A DNA stretch of 64,000 bases, from the NCBI GenBank assembly GCA_910574455.1, contig CAJSYZ010000011.1, positions 1,302,001-1,366,000 of the forward strand, written 5' to 3'. The notes beneath the pieces are model-generated. The model made no database searches. It saw only the letters and a list, made by a program, of their open reading frames with translations, and was not told where the DNA came from. Shown in pieces: positions 47,932 to 59,589 of this stretch; position 1 is the stretch's first letter, and each line of letters opens with the position of its first letter. This DNA comes from Trichaptum fuscoviolaceum (Eukaryota > Basidiomycota > Agaricomycetes > Hymenochaetales > Trichaptaceae). Both the position numbers and the translations under genes were made by a program.

Positions 47932-50671
47932 ATGACGGATAGCAAGAAACGTAGAAAAGTCGCTAGCAGTCAGGAAGTGAGACAATTCATCGATATCGAA
48001 GCACAGGTTGACAGCGAGGACGACGACGTAGATGAGTGGAGCTCCGATGGCGAAGGTCAGTGATCAGCCATGAGTGTCGCATGAAGCTTATAGTTGCTGT
48101 GCAGTATTCGTCGTCGAGGACGAGGCGGATGACGACATTCGACCTTCAAATTTTGTGAGTGATCTTGCTATGGAGCGCGAAGGCGACTGGGAAGTGCAAG
48201 AGGCCGAGCGAATCGCAAAGCGATACAAGGTCGGAAACGCCTTGGTGACGACGTCGAAAGAGAAGCGCCAATTGCCCTTGAATGAGTACTGGTTAGTACC
48301 GGTAAGAGTAGGTGTCTGTAACTCTGATGGTATCCATCACTGCTAACGTCTTGTTTATCATAAGGTCGGTACAGAGTGGGACACGGCATCGCGTATGAAT
48401 GAGCTTTTGCCTGAAAGCATGCGAGCACACTCCTTTGCAGGTTTGCAGGGAAGAGTCTATGTTTGTGCTCCAGAGGGAAGTAAGGCTGTAGAAACACTTC
48501 GAGCGCGTGTATCGCTGGTATCGACTGCCTACGTCCATAGGCGTTTGTACCGACTGTCTGTGAATGAATCGGATGACATCGGACACTTCATCGAAGGCCG
48601 CAGACTGTTAAAGCAAGACTTTCAGATAGGCTCTTGGGTGAAGATTGTGCGCGGCTTCTCGAAGGGCGACATTGCGCGCGTATACCAGGCGGAGTTGGGG
48701 ACGGACGTGATCATCCTGCAAGTCGTTCCACGCTTACCGAAGGAGAATTTGCAGGAGGATGAGCTAAGGTCGTCCGACAGACCTGAACCCGCGTTATTTG
48801 ACCTGCAGACCGTACCCTTATCTGCTTCTGGTAATGAGTTCGATGTATTCGAAGGTCCATTACCAGACACATACTTGACGCGTGATGGTCGAGTGTTCTT
48901 CAGGAATGGGTTGCAGTATTTGAGGGTAATGGCTCGCCATTACGTGCAGCATTACGAACCAACGGCAGCCGAAGTATCCCTATTCACATTAGCGGGAATC
49001 CGGACACTCATGGAAACGAACCGTGCGTTTTTGCACGCTGGGGATATGGTGTTCGTCAGGTTTGGGGACGACGTCGAGTACAGGGGCCGCGTGCGCAGTA
49101 GAACCGAGCGGACTGCCGTTGTGGACGTTGAGGAAGAGTGCGTGGACGACTGGATTCTCAGTGTCTCTGAGTTTACGTTGGAGGAGGTCGATCGCGTACT
49201 GCAAGTGGGGTGCTGTGTGGACGTACGACTCGGTATTTTCAAGGGCATGCAGGGGATTGTCGTGCGATCAAAACCAACTGAGGAGTTCGTAACGGTGTTT
49301 AGCCCCGAACGCATGAAACAGGTGTGTCATGTCCTGTTGTTTTAAGATTGACTGTATCGCTTACGAATTCGCAAAGTGGTGCATACTGAAGGCATTCCTT
49401 GAAACGACTTCACGAGTACAAGCACGCGTGCTCTTGCCTTCTAAGCCTTCCGTACTGGATGTCGCACATGTACGAGCGCGTCATAGGATGATGCACAAAA
49501 TTGTCTTCGTCCTCGTTCGCAATCGCTTTGGACACGTTCGAGGCGTCGATGTAGATGAGCGAATGTTCTTCGTGGAAGTGGTTGGCGATGATTACGGAGA
49601 ATTTGCAGCGAAGGACCTGGTCTCGACGTAAGTCCATTTCATTGTGGAGGACAAACGCTCCGTGTATTTATGGATAATGTTAGGGAGGACTGGCTGACGT
49701 TGGATCACGTACCCGTGCCAGACATCGAAGACGTGAGGAAAAGATTTCGTTTGTTCGTCAGCCGTTCGGAGAAACAATGGACGGCTAGTGACGGACTTTC
49801 GTACATGGACGGGTTGTCAACGGACAATCACATCGTCTTTGTCTCCCACGGAATGTACAAGACCTTTGCTCATTTCGTGGGTAGCAATGGCAAGGGCGAC
49901 GCGCTAGTCACTGTGCACCATAGCACACAAGTGACTAGTGTTCCTCCACATCTGGTTATTTCTATGTGAGTTAACCGAGATTCGCGACGAAACTGAGCGC
50001 TTACTCTTCCGCTGTTTCATCTGAGTAGGAGTACTTTCAGGCGACTGGATGGAACATGGCCGGGCAGGCTGAAGTCCATTGTCCGTCGATTCGAAGAATA
50101 TTACAGCGGGAACAGTCACTCGAAGGCGCTGAGAGACAGTGAAAGCAGCCGCGAGCGAGTGCGAGATGAAGGACATGCAAGCGAAGCAATGCAAGGCAGA
50201 GACGTCGGCAGTGAAAGTGAATTGACTTCCTTTCTGTTGGACTTGAGCGTGTTACCCTTGATAAAGGACTTCCATGTGGTGTTACGCTTCAAGGCGGCCT
50301 GCAAAGAACCTCGAAATGTGGACGGAAAAGTTGCTTGGACAACGACGCACACGGAGGTGGACGTGCAATCACGTGTTATCAGGCTTGCGTATAGGACGAA
50401 GGAGGGCTCCAGTCTGAGAGAGGAGTTCGTACCGGTTGCGAGCCTGGAACCTTGCCTACCTAATTTGCGAGATGACTGTGCGGTAGTCCTCAGTGGTGAG
50501 TTGAAGAGTACCGTCGTTTATCCATCGCATTCGCACAGAGGCGACGAGCGTATTCGTTCTGGTATCTATTGCAAGAAGCGTAAATCTGATAAGAAGAAGG
50601 AGGCATTACTTTTCGGCAGGGCTTCGATCACGAGGATAAGAGCAGTCGCTCTCGGCCCTCCTTCACAGTGA
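47932..50671 (+). CDS. Spt5-like protein with NGN and KOW-like domains
   Basis: Multi-exon gene of roughly 850 residues. It starts MTDSKKRRKVASSQEVRQF, a possible nuclear signal, then a run of Asp/Glu (QVDSEDDDVDEW), as in Spt5. After two introns (from 48059 and 48301) comes the NGN-like domain: GRVYVCAPEGSKAVETLRAR, VHRRLYRLSVNESDDIGHFI. KOW-like segments follow (GSWVKIVRGFSKGDIARVYQ, DVRLGIFKGMQGIVV, HRMMHKIVFVLVRNRFGHVRG). Later exons (49690-50671) hold more strand-rich segments and a Lys-rich end. True Spt5 is a conserved transcription elongation factor. This copy is divergent, lacks an obvious C-terminal heptad repeat and lies beside a Helitron, so I call it Spt5-like rather than SPT5. 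Confidence 0.7.
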
Positions 50672-51136
50672 GAATGCTGGCGTTATAATGTTGTGTATAG
50701 TAGAAGTCGTTTACCGGAATTGAAAGCGGTCAGTTCGGATTCGAAAAACACTAGCGGAAGCTTCGTGCTGTAAGGAATTGCGACCTAAGCACACATGAGT
50801 GAGTATCCTGGTCAAGTGAGGCATACTCAGCATATCCGGAATGCGAGGTAAAACGATGTCATTCGCAAGACAGTGAGGAAGACATAGGATTGCGCAGTAT
50901 ATAGGTGTAGAGTGATGTACAAGGGTTCACTAGTTTACATTCGCGATTTAATAGATACAGGTCTATATACATTTGATTGCGTGTACAGAGTTCGGATACT
51001 AATATATAGGTATGAAGTAACAAGACAAGCAGTGCATCTTCATTTGCGTGAAAACAGTGAAAGCACAGACACAGTTCATATAACAAGACAGTAACAGCGA
51101 GGTAACAGCGGTAACGAAAACAAGTGCACGAAAGCA
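50672..51136. other. Spacer
   Basis: About 460 bp; no gene seen. Confidence 0.45.
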
Positions 51137-51298
51137 GATGGGACATGGAATGTACAGACGATACGGAGACGGAGAATCGGAGGCGAACGTCCATTGCGCA
51201 AACAGGGAACAGAAGACGATGGGACATGGAATGTACAAACGATACGGCGACGGAGAATCGGAGGCGAACGTGCATTGCGCAAACAGGGAAGAGAAGCC
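51137..51298. repeat. 81-bp direct tandem duplication
   Basis: Two copies starting GATGGGACATGGAATGTACA at 51137 and 51218, differing at only a few positions. It overlaps the 3' flank of the coiled-coil gene. Confidence 0.9.
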
Positions 51299-51326
51299 AC
51301 GGCGAGAACGAAGAAGAGACACTACT

Positions 51327-52076
51327 TACGCGGGGACGGCGACCTTTTCACCCCGCGACACGAGCGCGTCGAGCTTGGCGTCCATGCTCGCGAGTCTCGC
51401 GCTCATGGCAGCCTCCGCTTCCTGTCGGCGGGCGTTCTCAGCCGTAAGGGCTTCGATCGCGTCCGCCTGCGCGTGCGCGAGCGCCAGCGCCTCCGCCTGC
51501 GCTGCGTGCTCCCCGTACTCCAGTTCTGCCTATAGAACAGGCAACGAGGAAGAAGTCAGTGGTAGAGCCAATAAGGATTCAAAATTTGGCACACGTACCT
51601 CCTCGCTGTGCTCGAGACTGTCGAGCTCATCCTCCGCCCGGTCGCGTGCGCGCTTGAGGATGTTCTTGCGCAGGAAGCACTTCCACCCACCCCACGATAC
51701 ATATTCCTCATTTCATGTAGGAACCTGGTGATGTCGCCAGTGAGGTTCGCCCACTGCGTCGCGCGGGAGGGATGAATGGGGAAGCCCTCCATCCTCGTTA
51801 GCAGGGTCTGCGCGCGGATGCGGAACTGCACCAGCTTCTCGCGGTGCGCTTTCCCCGTCTAACGTGCAGAGACTGGTCAGTAACAGAGCCCTCTCTGCAG
51901 TGCAGAACACTCACCGTCGCCCTCTTCCACAGGTATTCCACGGGGCCCTTCACCAGACGCCCGATTTCGGTCGGGGCAGCGACGAGCGCGAGGCGCGCGA
52001 TGACCTTCAAGAACTCCCGTACGTCGTCCCGCAGACGACGGCGGGGAACAGGAGGGAGGACGGCGACGTTGTCCAT
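51327..52076 (-). CDS. Helitron-island coiled-coil protein, unknown function
   Basis: Four exons on minus from the ATG at 52076. Exon 1 gives MDNVAVLPPVPRRRLRDDVR and VIARLALVAAPTEIGRLVKG. Exon 2 (about 51858-51718) has QTLLTRMEGFPIHPSRATQW and LTGDITRFLHEMR. The last two are a heptad-like coiled coil: RARDRAEDELDSLEHSEE, then AELEYGEHAAQAEALALAHA, TAENARRQEAEAAMSARLAS, ending VSRGEKVAVPA. The exon that follows LHEMR is not fully resolved. The protein is Ala/Glu/Arg-rich, GC-rich at the third codon position, and resembles no family I can name. Confidence 0.6.
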
Positions 52077-52106
52077 GGCGTGGGCGCGAGCGAAAGATAC
52101 AGAACA

Positions 52107-52118
<12 letters not shown>

Positions 52119-52155
<37 letters not shown>
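52119..52155. repeat. (AG)n microsatellite
   Basis: About 37 bp of uninterrupted AG just upstream of the coiled-coil gene start. Confidence 0.95.
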
Positions 52156-52156
<1 letters not shown>

Positions 52157-52161
<5 letters not shown>

Positions 52162-53181
52162 AGATGAAAGAGATGAAGGACGTTGCGGTCAAAGTGCAAT
52201 GCATTTTAGAGGCCCGTGGGCGCTGTACAGCATGCACGAATGCAGATAGTTGGCTGCGCTCCTAATATTACAGAAGCAAGTCGCTTCTACACTTACTAAT
52301 TTCTGCAATACGAACTTAAATGCACCAGCACAAGTTATGAAACTCGTTCTATTGCATGCATTTTGCAAGGACGCGGACTCAGAAACCGACTATCTCAGAA
52401 CACTTTCAGTAGGGAATCGGCGACTTCTGCCTCGCAGTAGTATGAACGCGTACGCGAGCGAGAATGCGAGACAAAGGATAAGTTGCGGTCGCAGACATAA
52501 AATGACAAAGAGCATATTCAAATTGTTATCGTTGTCGATCCACCGCATGAGACAGTCTAAACGTCTATTACACGTGTACAGGGACGCACAAACGTCACAT
52601 CGTACGCTACGTATCTAAGAATGACAAACGGCGCAGAATACGCAGGATAACGACTCTGCTAAATGAGAAAGAGATCGCAGATAGACGACGTCGTCATCAA
52701 AACTGGCAGGAACGAGCGTGAGACTCCGTTGATGTCAGCGGCACAAATGTGTAGGCCGCGGCATGAGTCACAGTTTAGGAGGCGATGCTGCACCCAATGA
52801 GTGTGCGAGGAACGTGATGGACATCATGCACTGCCAGTGCAAGCTCTGATGAACCAATGATGACGGGTAGAAAATGATGTACGACAACTGCGGTCATGCG
52901 CATTACGGCAGGTCTCTCACTGACAGGAACTAATTATATATATAGCAAGCGCGCGAAAGTCAGAGAGAGGGTTATACATGTAGTTCTCGTTCACGCGAAT
53001 ACAAGTTAAGTATGAGTACATGCACGGAGAACAAATTTGGAGGCGTCAAGGACTTGTGCAATGACCGTTGACGTAAGTGAAAACGGAGACACGCAGCGCC
53101 CCTCTTGAGCTGCGGCGCAGGACAACCGTTTATGGTACCATGCATACACAAGTATTAATGGAAGTCGTTTCACGCGACGGG
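52157..53181. other. Gene-poor right part of the Helitron island
   Basis: About 1 kb with no supported gene. Confidence 0.45.
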
Positions 53182-53390
53182 ATGACGCGTGACGGCGAAC
53201 TATGAAGCAAACTATACCAAGGGAACTGTACAGTTGATTACAAATTGATGCCAGTGCGGAGTGACTTCGGACGAGCGACCAGTGTGGTGACGCGTGACTG
53301 CGACCTATGAAGTAAACTATAGCAAGGGAACTGTACAGTTGATTACAAATTGTTCCCAGGGCGGAGTAACTTCGGACGAGCTAGCAGTGT
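53182..53390. repeat. 105-bp direct tandem duplication with palindrome
   Basis: Two copies, GACGCGTGAC at 53184 and 53289, each containing the perfect palindrome AACTGTACAGTT and ATTACAAATTG. A hairpin TTCCCTGG-ACATG-CCAGGGGA follows at about 53413-53433. Confidence 0.88.
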
Positions 53391-53912
53391 CTCACGCAAT
53401 TAAGCACACCCGTTCCCTGGACATGCCAGGGGATTTGTACACTATCGGAGTTCTATAAAATGTCATCTGATGCCTAAAGAGATTTGCCAGTGAATTTACT
53501 CATGATGCCAGTGAATAGAAGACAAAACGTCAACGAGCACGCGATTCCATGTAAGTAAATAAGAGACGAACTTGACCCAAAGCGTATCTCATTTGAGTTC
53601 CAGCCGTGAATCTACATATGTTGCGTATCCGACGTTGCATTTCCTGCTCAGACGAGCATCGTTTGGAAACTGGAAGTCATTTATAGTAATGCAGAGAGGT
53701 GTACAAATAGAGGTATCAAAAAGATTGTAGATAGTGCAAGTCCATTTCAATGCAGAAGATTTCGGAGAGAGGAAGCTACTATAAGTTACATGCAACATGG
53801 TTAGTAAACGCCAGCTAGCCCGACTTGTTGATAAGTAAGTATGCTATGAGTCCCAAACAAAAAGAATAACTGTGAAGGAAATTCAAAAAAACATGGCTTA
53901 GTTTGTGAAGTG

Positions 53913-55910
53913 TCATGCACGACCGCCATAGTTGTAGTTAGGCTCAGAGTACTGTGCTTGTGATGGGTAACCGTAGTTATTGCTGTAACTATAGCCGCCA
54001 GATTGCTGCTGACCGGAGTAGGACCCGATGTGCCCGTACTGAGGCGGAGCGCCAGTGGGCACTGCTGCCGAGGCACCGGCGGGCACGTTGGAGTCGCGTA
54101 GTGGTTGATACGAGCCCATTGCAGGCACGAATGCGCTCTCGGTGCGGAGCGTGCTCCTGCGACGACGGCACGACCTGAAGAGGCAGTACGCGATCGACGC
54201 GAGGATGAGGGCACCTGCGATAGCGGCGCCGACAACGATCCAGATGCTCTTCTTGAAGAAGGACTCGACGCCGTTCTTGGCCTTGTTGACAGTGTCCTTG
54301 ATGCTGTTGCCGGAGGAAGAGTCGGTATCGTCGGGGGAGTGCTGGCCCTCGGAAGCCGGGAGCAGCGCGGCTTGCGACGATGTCGTGTCCTTCCCTGACA
54401 GGCGAGTGTTCACGAAGTCGGAGTGCGCGGCGTTGAGATCGGTGGTGGACAGAAGCTGGATGTATGGGTCGGCGACGGAGGAGTTGGAGCCATCAACGAA
54501 GTCGCCGAAGTTGATGAGCAAATAGACATTCCGCACTAGAGGAAGAATAAGCATGTGTCACATTCTCAACGGAGACCGGAGAACTCACAGAAAGCCATGC
54601 CGAGGATCATATCAAAAGCACCAAAACGAGAGTGGTCGGCAGTTGAGGGCGCGATTTCTTGGAACTGATTGATTGAAAGACGCGTAAGAAAATAGATTAA
54701 TCAGGCTTCAGTCAAGGAGAAACACTTGCCGTAGCTGCGCACTTCGTCGGCTTGCCGCTGCTGTCGGTCTCTTCGACAATGGTCATGTCAAGCGGCGAAA
54801 TCGGGTACTTTACGCCCGCAAACACGAAGCTGATGTTTAGCTCATAGTCGCAGGGAATGCGCCAATAGCCCGGAGAGCTTGACTGTGCTACGAACTCAGC
54901 ACCAGGGACACGACCGTAGATCGCATCGGCGACATCACGCTGGACCTGCGGGAAAGTGAAGCCGGTATCGAAAACGACGTGAAGCTGATTCTCGGTGCCC
55001 ACAGTCGGTTTGTCGATTGTCGTGTTTGTGGCTATTGCTTCTCCGTCCGGTCCAATGATGCCGTTCGCGTCCAGCACAGTCTCCCAATGCTGTACACCGA
55101 ACTGGTCTACGAGCGCAGGTAGCTGCTTCATGCCGGTGATGCCTTCCATGCCCGGGATGATTGAGCCGACGGTGAGTTGGCCTGTCTGCGGGGTCTGTCC
55201 GGGAAGGTCATCCGATGCTCGGGAAAGAAGGACGGAGAGGAAGTTCGGCGTCGTTAGGTTTTGGCGGAAGATTCGGTCGAGCACTGTGTCTCCCGCAGAC
55301 GAGTTTACGGCCGCATGCACATTCGATGCTTTGCTAGGACCCAGTCCAATGAGACCAGACGAGACAGGATTGTCCTTTGAAGGTACGACTTTGACTGAAG
55401 GAAAGACAATTTAGGCGTTGTGGTGCACAAGATTGTAAACGTGATACACGTACTGTACGCCTGGTCTTTTATCGTGAATTCATCGAATATTAATTCGGCT
55501 GTGTTGATGGAGCCGGACGCAGACCCTTCTGCATAGCTGACTGATGCTGCGATTTTGAGGTCCTTCGTGTTAGGCACGGTGCCCGATACCCACAGGTCTG
55601 AGCTACACGAGGCCCAGGTCCTGAGCAAGAGTTCTTTCGAAAAAACGATGGAAAAAGGGGCACACCTTCCAGTGTCAATCAAGACCTCGAACTCAGCACC
55701 TCCAAGCGTAATGTTACACGAGTATTCCGTATCCCCAGAATTGGACACCGACGTGCTCCCGTTGCCATACGACCCATTCATATCGACGGCGCGCCTCCCT
55801 AACCGATGCGGCTGCGACCGCGAGCGGCCTACTATGGGAAAGGTGAGTGCATGGGCGGGCGAGGCGGTAATGAGCGCGAGCACCGCGGTGGGGAGGCTAT
55901 AAAGCTTCAT
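53913..55910 (-). CDS. A1-family aspartic protease with C-terminal membrane anchor
   Basis: Pepsin-type protease, probably at the plasma membrane or cell wall. Exons 55910-55666, 55602-55454, 55394-54730, 54664-54589 and 54535-53913 close in phase to 585 residues. MKLYSLPTAVLALITASPAHA is a signal peptide. The first catalytic motif spans an intron: EVLIDTGSSDLWVSG. The second is VVFDTGFTFPQVQRDVADAIY. SGLIGLGPSKASN lies between them. Near the end, IWIVVGAAIAGALILASIAYC is a single transmembrane helix followed by CRRRR, then a Gly/Ser/Tyr/Gln-rich cytoplasmic tail ending YNYGGRA. The intron at 54729-54665 uses a GC donor (GCAAGT). The second motif has Phe after DTG where Ser or Thr is usual. 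Confidence 0.92.
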
Positions 55911-56403
55911 GGTGGGGGAGGGAGGGAAAAAGAGGGAGAACAAAGGACAGAAAAATATGAGAACACATTTTATAGGTGTGTTGATCTCGATGCCGGTGTA
56001 GGCGCGTTCATCGCCAGGGTGACTTGTGTATGTACCTCTGCACTGCCATCCGCGCTCAATCGGAATTTTTGGAGGCTGTTCTTACTGATCTGATTAATGT
56101 CAGCGTTAGATCATCGCTGGCGAAAGATATTCAATCATATATAATGTTTTTGTACATTATCAACTAAATAAATGTGTACGATATGATTGTTCACGAAGGC
56201 AACCCATAACCTTCTCTTGTATCGTTTGCCTATTTTCAGCAAGCTGCAACCTGGAAGATGCGGACATGAAACGGGCTATTGTTGACCGCCTGGGATGTCG
56301 TCGGCAATCTTGGGCGGCCATCAATTGCCAATTTGTTTGCTGCACTGCCTGCACAATAAATCTACCATACAATTGGTATGTAAGCTAACTCACGTAATAC
56401 AGT
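55911..56403. other. Divergent promoter region
   Basis: About 490 bp between the divergent protease and kinase genes. I see no distinct site. Confidence 0.45.
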
Positions 56404-59184
56404 ATGTCTTGCACTCAAACTCGAACTCGGACTGTACTCCCACGGCTATTCTCTTACTTTCGTATACCTTGCAATGGCTTCAACTCGAATACTATTGAAT
56501 GGGATGCTACAAACGATCACTACTTGCCTTCAGCATCAGCCTCTCAAGACTTGCCGGCAGAATGCGGATCGCTGCCTATCTCGGTCGCTAGCTACAGGAA
56601 TCTGCGTATGGTCCTCTCATCACAAAAATCTGATTTGTGGCAGCAGCTTCTACTTCTTACTGGCAGTTCTTCTCAGAGCGAGGTATATATACTTGGACAG
56701 CTTTGAGAGCTCCGACACTCTCACATTCTCCAGGTCTTACCCCAAGATTATCGTACCAGGCCAACTTCGATGACAATGCGTACCGAGACAACTGCAACAT
56801 CCTCTTCGTCCGGATCTATTACAGAATCAAGCCAAGCTTACATCGTTCAAGACAATGTCCTATCCGAGCTATCTCCAATCCTATTCGTACATGAAATCGA
56901 GGTCACCACTGTCTGCAGTACATCCTCGTACGATTTGCTAAGCCCGTCATTCGGCAGTGATGGCGGAATGGGTTCTGAAATCGTATCCTTTACCAGTGGA
57001 AACACCCGTGATGCTTCGTACATTCATTCTAACAAGGCATATGGTAATGCATCGTGGGATATGCCCAAATACTTCTCTTCGGATTTTCCCACTGAAGACT
57101 CTGTGGGAGAAGAAACAACAGCATGGAAGTCTACTATACTGAACAGAAGGGATATACGGTCTTCTCGCGAGAAGACACTAAGCGAACTCAAGGCCTATTT
57201 TAACATCGAAATTTGCCCGTGTTGTCAGGCGGATATTCTTCAGTCTCTCGAGCTCTTCTCTGTGCGTTCTTCTCTGTAAAAGGATTTAGCATCCTTGTAG
57301 CTTCAGCTAAAGCACATAGGTCAGCGCAGTGCTCACCTTGGAATACTTGAAGGATGTTGCTCATGAATTAGAATACTCTTCTAGGTAAGTAAGCAGGTAT
57401 TTACTTCGGGGATATCCTGATACTCACAGATATCAGGACTCTAGACGACTTTGTAGTGCTTCTCAGAGCATGGAAATCATACACATTCCTTACTATGCTT
57501 CGGCATGTTGGGAAGATAAAGTCCTTACTGGAGTTTCTTGTGAGAAGCTTCGAAGCGGTAAGCTTGAGATCTTTAGTGCTTGCTGTCATCAATTGCATCT
57601 CATAATGTCCTCCAGCATCTCGAGTCCCGTGCATGGCAAGACTCAATGAAAGCCGCAATAGCGCAAGATATGGAAGAGCTCACTCGCTTACTATCTGAGA
57701 TCGTAGCAGAGAGGACGGCTTATCGTGACGCCTGCCCTTTCGAGCTTTCCTGCCTTGTTGATGGTGTTCAATTGGTAAATATCTCTCTGCATCCAGTCTT
57801 GTCTCTCCAGATCTGACGGCACACTGTCAGGCCATGTCTCAAAACGATATTGACACGAAACCACTGGAACGTCTACTAAGATACGCCGCAGAGAAACATG
57901 GAATCCTTCCAAGATCCATATTTATGACTGGGATTAGCCGAATAGGAGACAATCCCGTGCACGGAGGTGGCTTCGCGGATGTTTGGAAAGGCGAGCTCGA
58001 TGGGAAATTCCTGGCTCTAAAAGTGCTTCGCATTTTTTCACTGCTAGACTCACAGAAGTTACAGAAAGTGTGTTCTTCACGATGTTCTAGAATATTAATA
58101 GTAAATCGTAGCTCACCAGTCTAATAGGACTTCAGTAAAGAGGCAACGCTGTGGAGGAGACTTGAACACCCGAATGTTCTTCCATTCCTTGGCATTTGTC
58201 AGGAGATCTTCACGCCTCGGCTTGCCCTTGTATCGGAGTGGATGGAAAATGGCAATCTTGTTCACTATCTAAGAAACACGGTTAATACTGACTGCGTTGA
58301 AGTAGTATGCTATCTACATTAAATGCATATTTTCCTTGCATATTGACACTGCTTTCTTTATTTCGAAGCTCAGAGGTGTCGCTTTGGGACTGGAGTATCT
58401 GCACTCAATCGAACCGAAGATTATACATGGTGACCTTCGCGCAGTAAGCAAGCACATCCTCGAGTCCTCGGAATTCTATTGACCACTTTGATTGCACAGG
58501 CGAATATTTTGATTGATTCCAACAATAAACCACACATCACCGATTTCGGGCTAGCTCGAACGGTAATTGTTGATTCTCAGGGAACATATACAATGTCCTC
58601 GTTCGACGGACGAGGGACTTTGCGTTGGCAAGCTCCAGAGTTACTTAGGGTGCGCTCGGATCCAGTGCTTGCGTAGCAGTGCCAGTTAGAATTAGCCTTT
58701 TAAGGCAACAGTACTACTGCTTTTGCTTCAAACCCTGTACTACATAGTAGCACTGTTGCCTTAAAAGGCTAGCAACGCTATACAAGCACCGGATCCGAGC
58801 GCACCCTTAACTCTTCTCGCGCGGAAGGCGGACACGTGAGGCTGACGGTTAAGAGCGACGTCTATGCATTCGGGTGCGTCTGTCTGGAGGTATGTATGGC
58901 CCTTCCTTCCTTTCGAGTATGTCTGGGCCGTGAAACTCATAAGCATCAATAATTCTTAGGTGTTCACTGGAAGTATACCCTTCGCTACACTATATGATTG
59001 GGCGGTTATAATGGAGGTGGTGATTAACGATCGTAGACCACCGAAGCCAGATACCGAGCTTGCCTTGCAAAGAGGATTTGATGACAACTTTTGGGAGCTG
59101 ATGCAGATGTGCTGGAAGACCCGGGCATCGGAGCGACCGGACATGACATGGGTGTCAAACTGGTTTGTCAACAAGGGAAAATGA
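56404..59184 (+). pseudogene. TKL-like protein kinase gene interrupted by a MITE
   Basis: The gene starts at the ATG at 56404; an intron at about 56681-56734 joins it to the second exon. The long N-terminal part (56404-57830) has no known domain. The kinase domain (57950 on) shows VHGGGFADVWKG (ATP loop), LALKVLR (catalytic Lys), HPNVLPFLGIC, IIHGDLRA|ANILID (catalytic loop), ITDFGLA (metal-binding Asp) and LRWQAPELL. At 58648 a 159-bp MITE interrupts APELL and brings an in-frame stop at 58674-58676. On its far side the same frame resumes with SDVYAFGCVCLEV and continues to CWKTRASERPDMT and a stop at 59182-59184. All catalytic residues are present up to the break. Unless the MITE is spliced out, the C-lobe is lost. 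Confidence 0.83.
58645..58809. mobile_element. 159-bp MITE, PIF/Harbinger-like, TTA target duplication
   Basis: Element 58648-58806, flanked by TTA (58645-58647 and 58807-58809). Ends GGGTGCGCTCGGATCC and GGATCCGAGCGCACCC are perfect inverted repeats for 16 bp and imperfect further in (AGCCTTTTAAGGCAACA is also inverted), so most of the element is one long hairpin. It has no coding capacity. A 3-bp TTA duplication is typical of PIF/Harbinger MITEs. Confidence 0.93.
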
Positions 59185-59589
59185 ATATGGCATGCGATAA
59201 ACGAAGATTATGTAGGATAATGGGTTCATCTATCAGTAGACTGTTTATTTTAACTATTAATACACGGTCATGACTATGATCTAGTGAAATAAACTGGCCA
59301 AATCCAAATTATTCATATAATGAAGAGATTTTATGCATAACTGTAACGTGGATCCCAAACGCATCCAATCTCCTAGTATTCAAATGGTGATTAGTTCATA
59401 AGACCCTAGAAAACATCGTTCACAAATTGCTCCCAAGAGGTGAAACTAGTAGAAAATTGTGATGGATCCAAAGACAATGTAGAAGCTTTGTCATATGTTA
59501 TACCTTGACGAGCACCACCCGACTCGTTGAAGCCAAATCGTCTGTCATTATTGATCAATAAGACACAAAAAAACCAAGACTAAATGAGC
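59185..59589. other. Convergent 3' spacer
   Basis: About 405 bp between the two kinase-type genes; nothing seen. Confidence 0.5.

Larger units (their letters stand above)
35986..53440 (+). mobile_element. Helitron island (approximate limits)
   Basis: The core is the Rep-PIF1 helicase gene at 38513-44224. Around it are five genes of unknown role, an inverted Spt5-like fragment, a decayed Helitron fragment and three tandem duplications. The base composition is distinctly richer in G/A on plus than in the host genes on either side. I could not find convincing Helitron ends (5' TC, 3' hairpin plus CTRR), so limits are set by content. It may be one large element, or a Helitron nested among other transposon debris. 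Confidence 0.6.
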
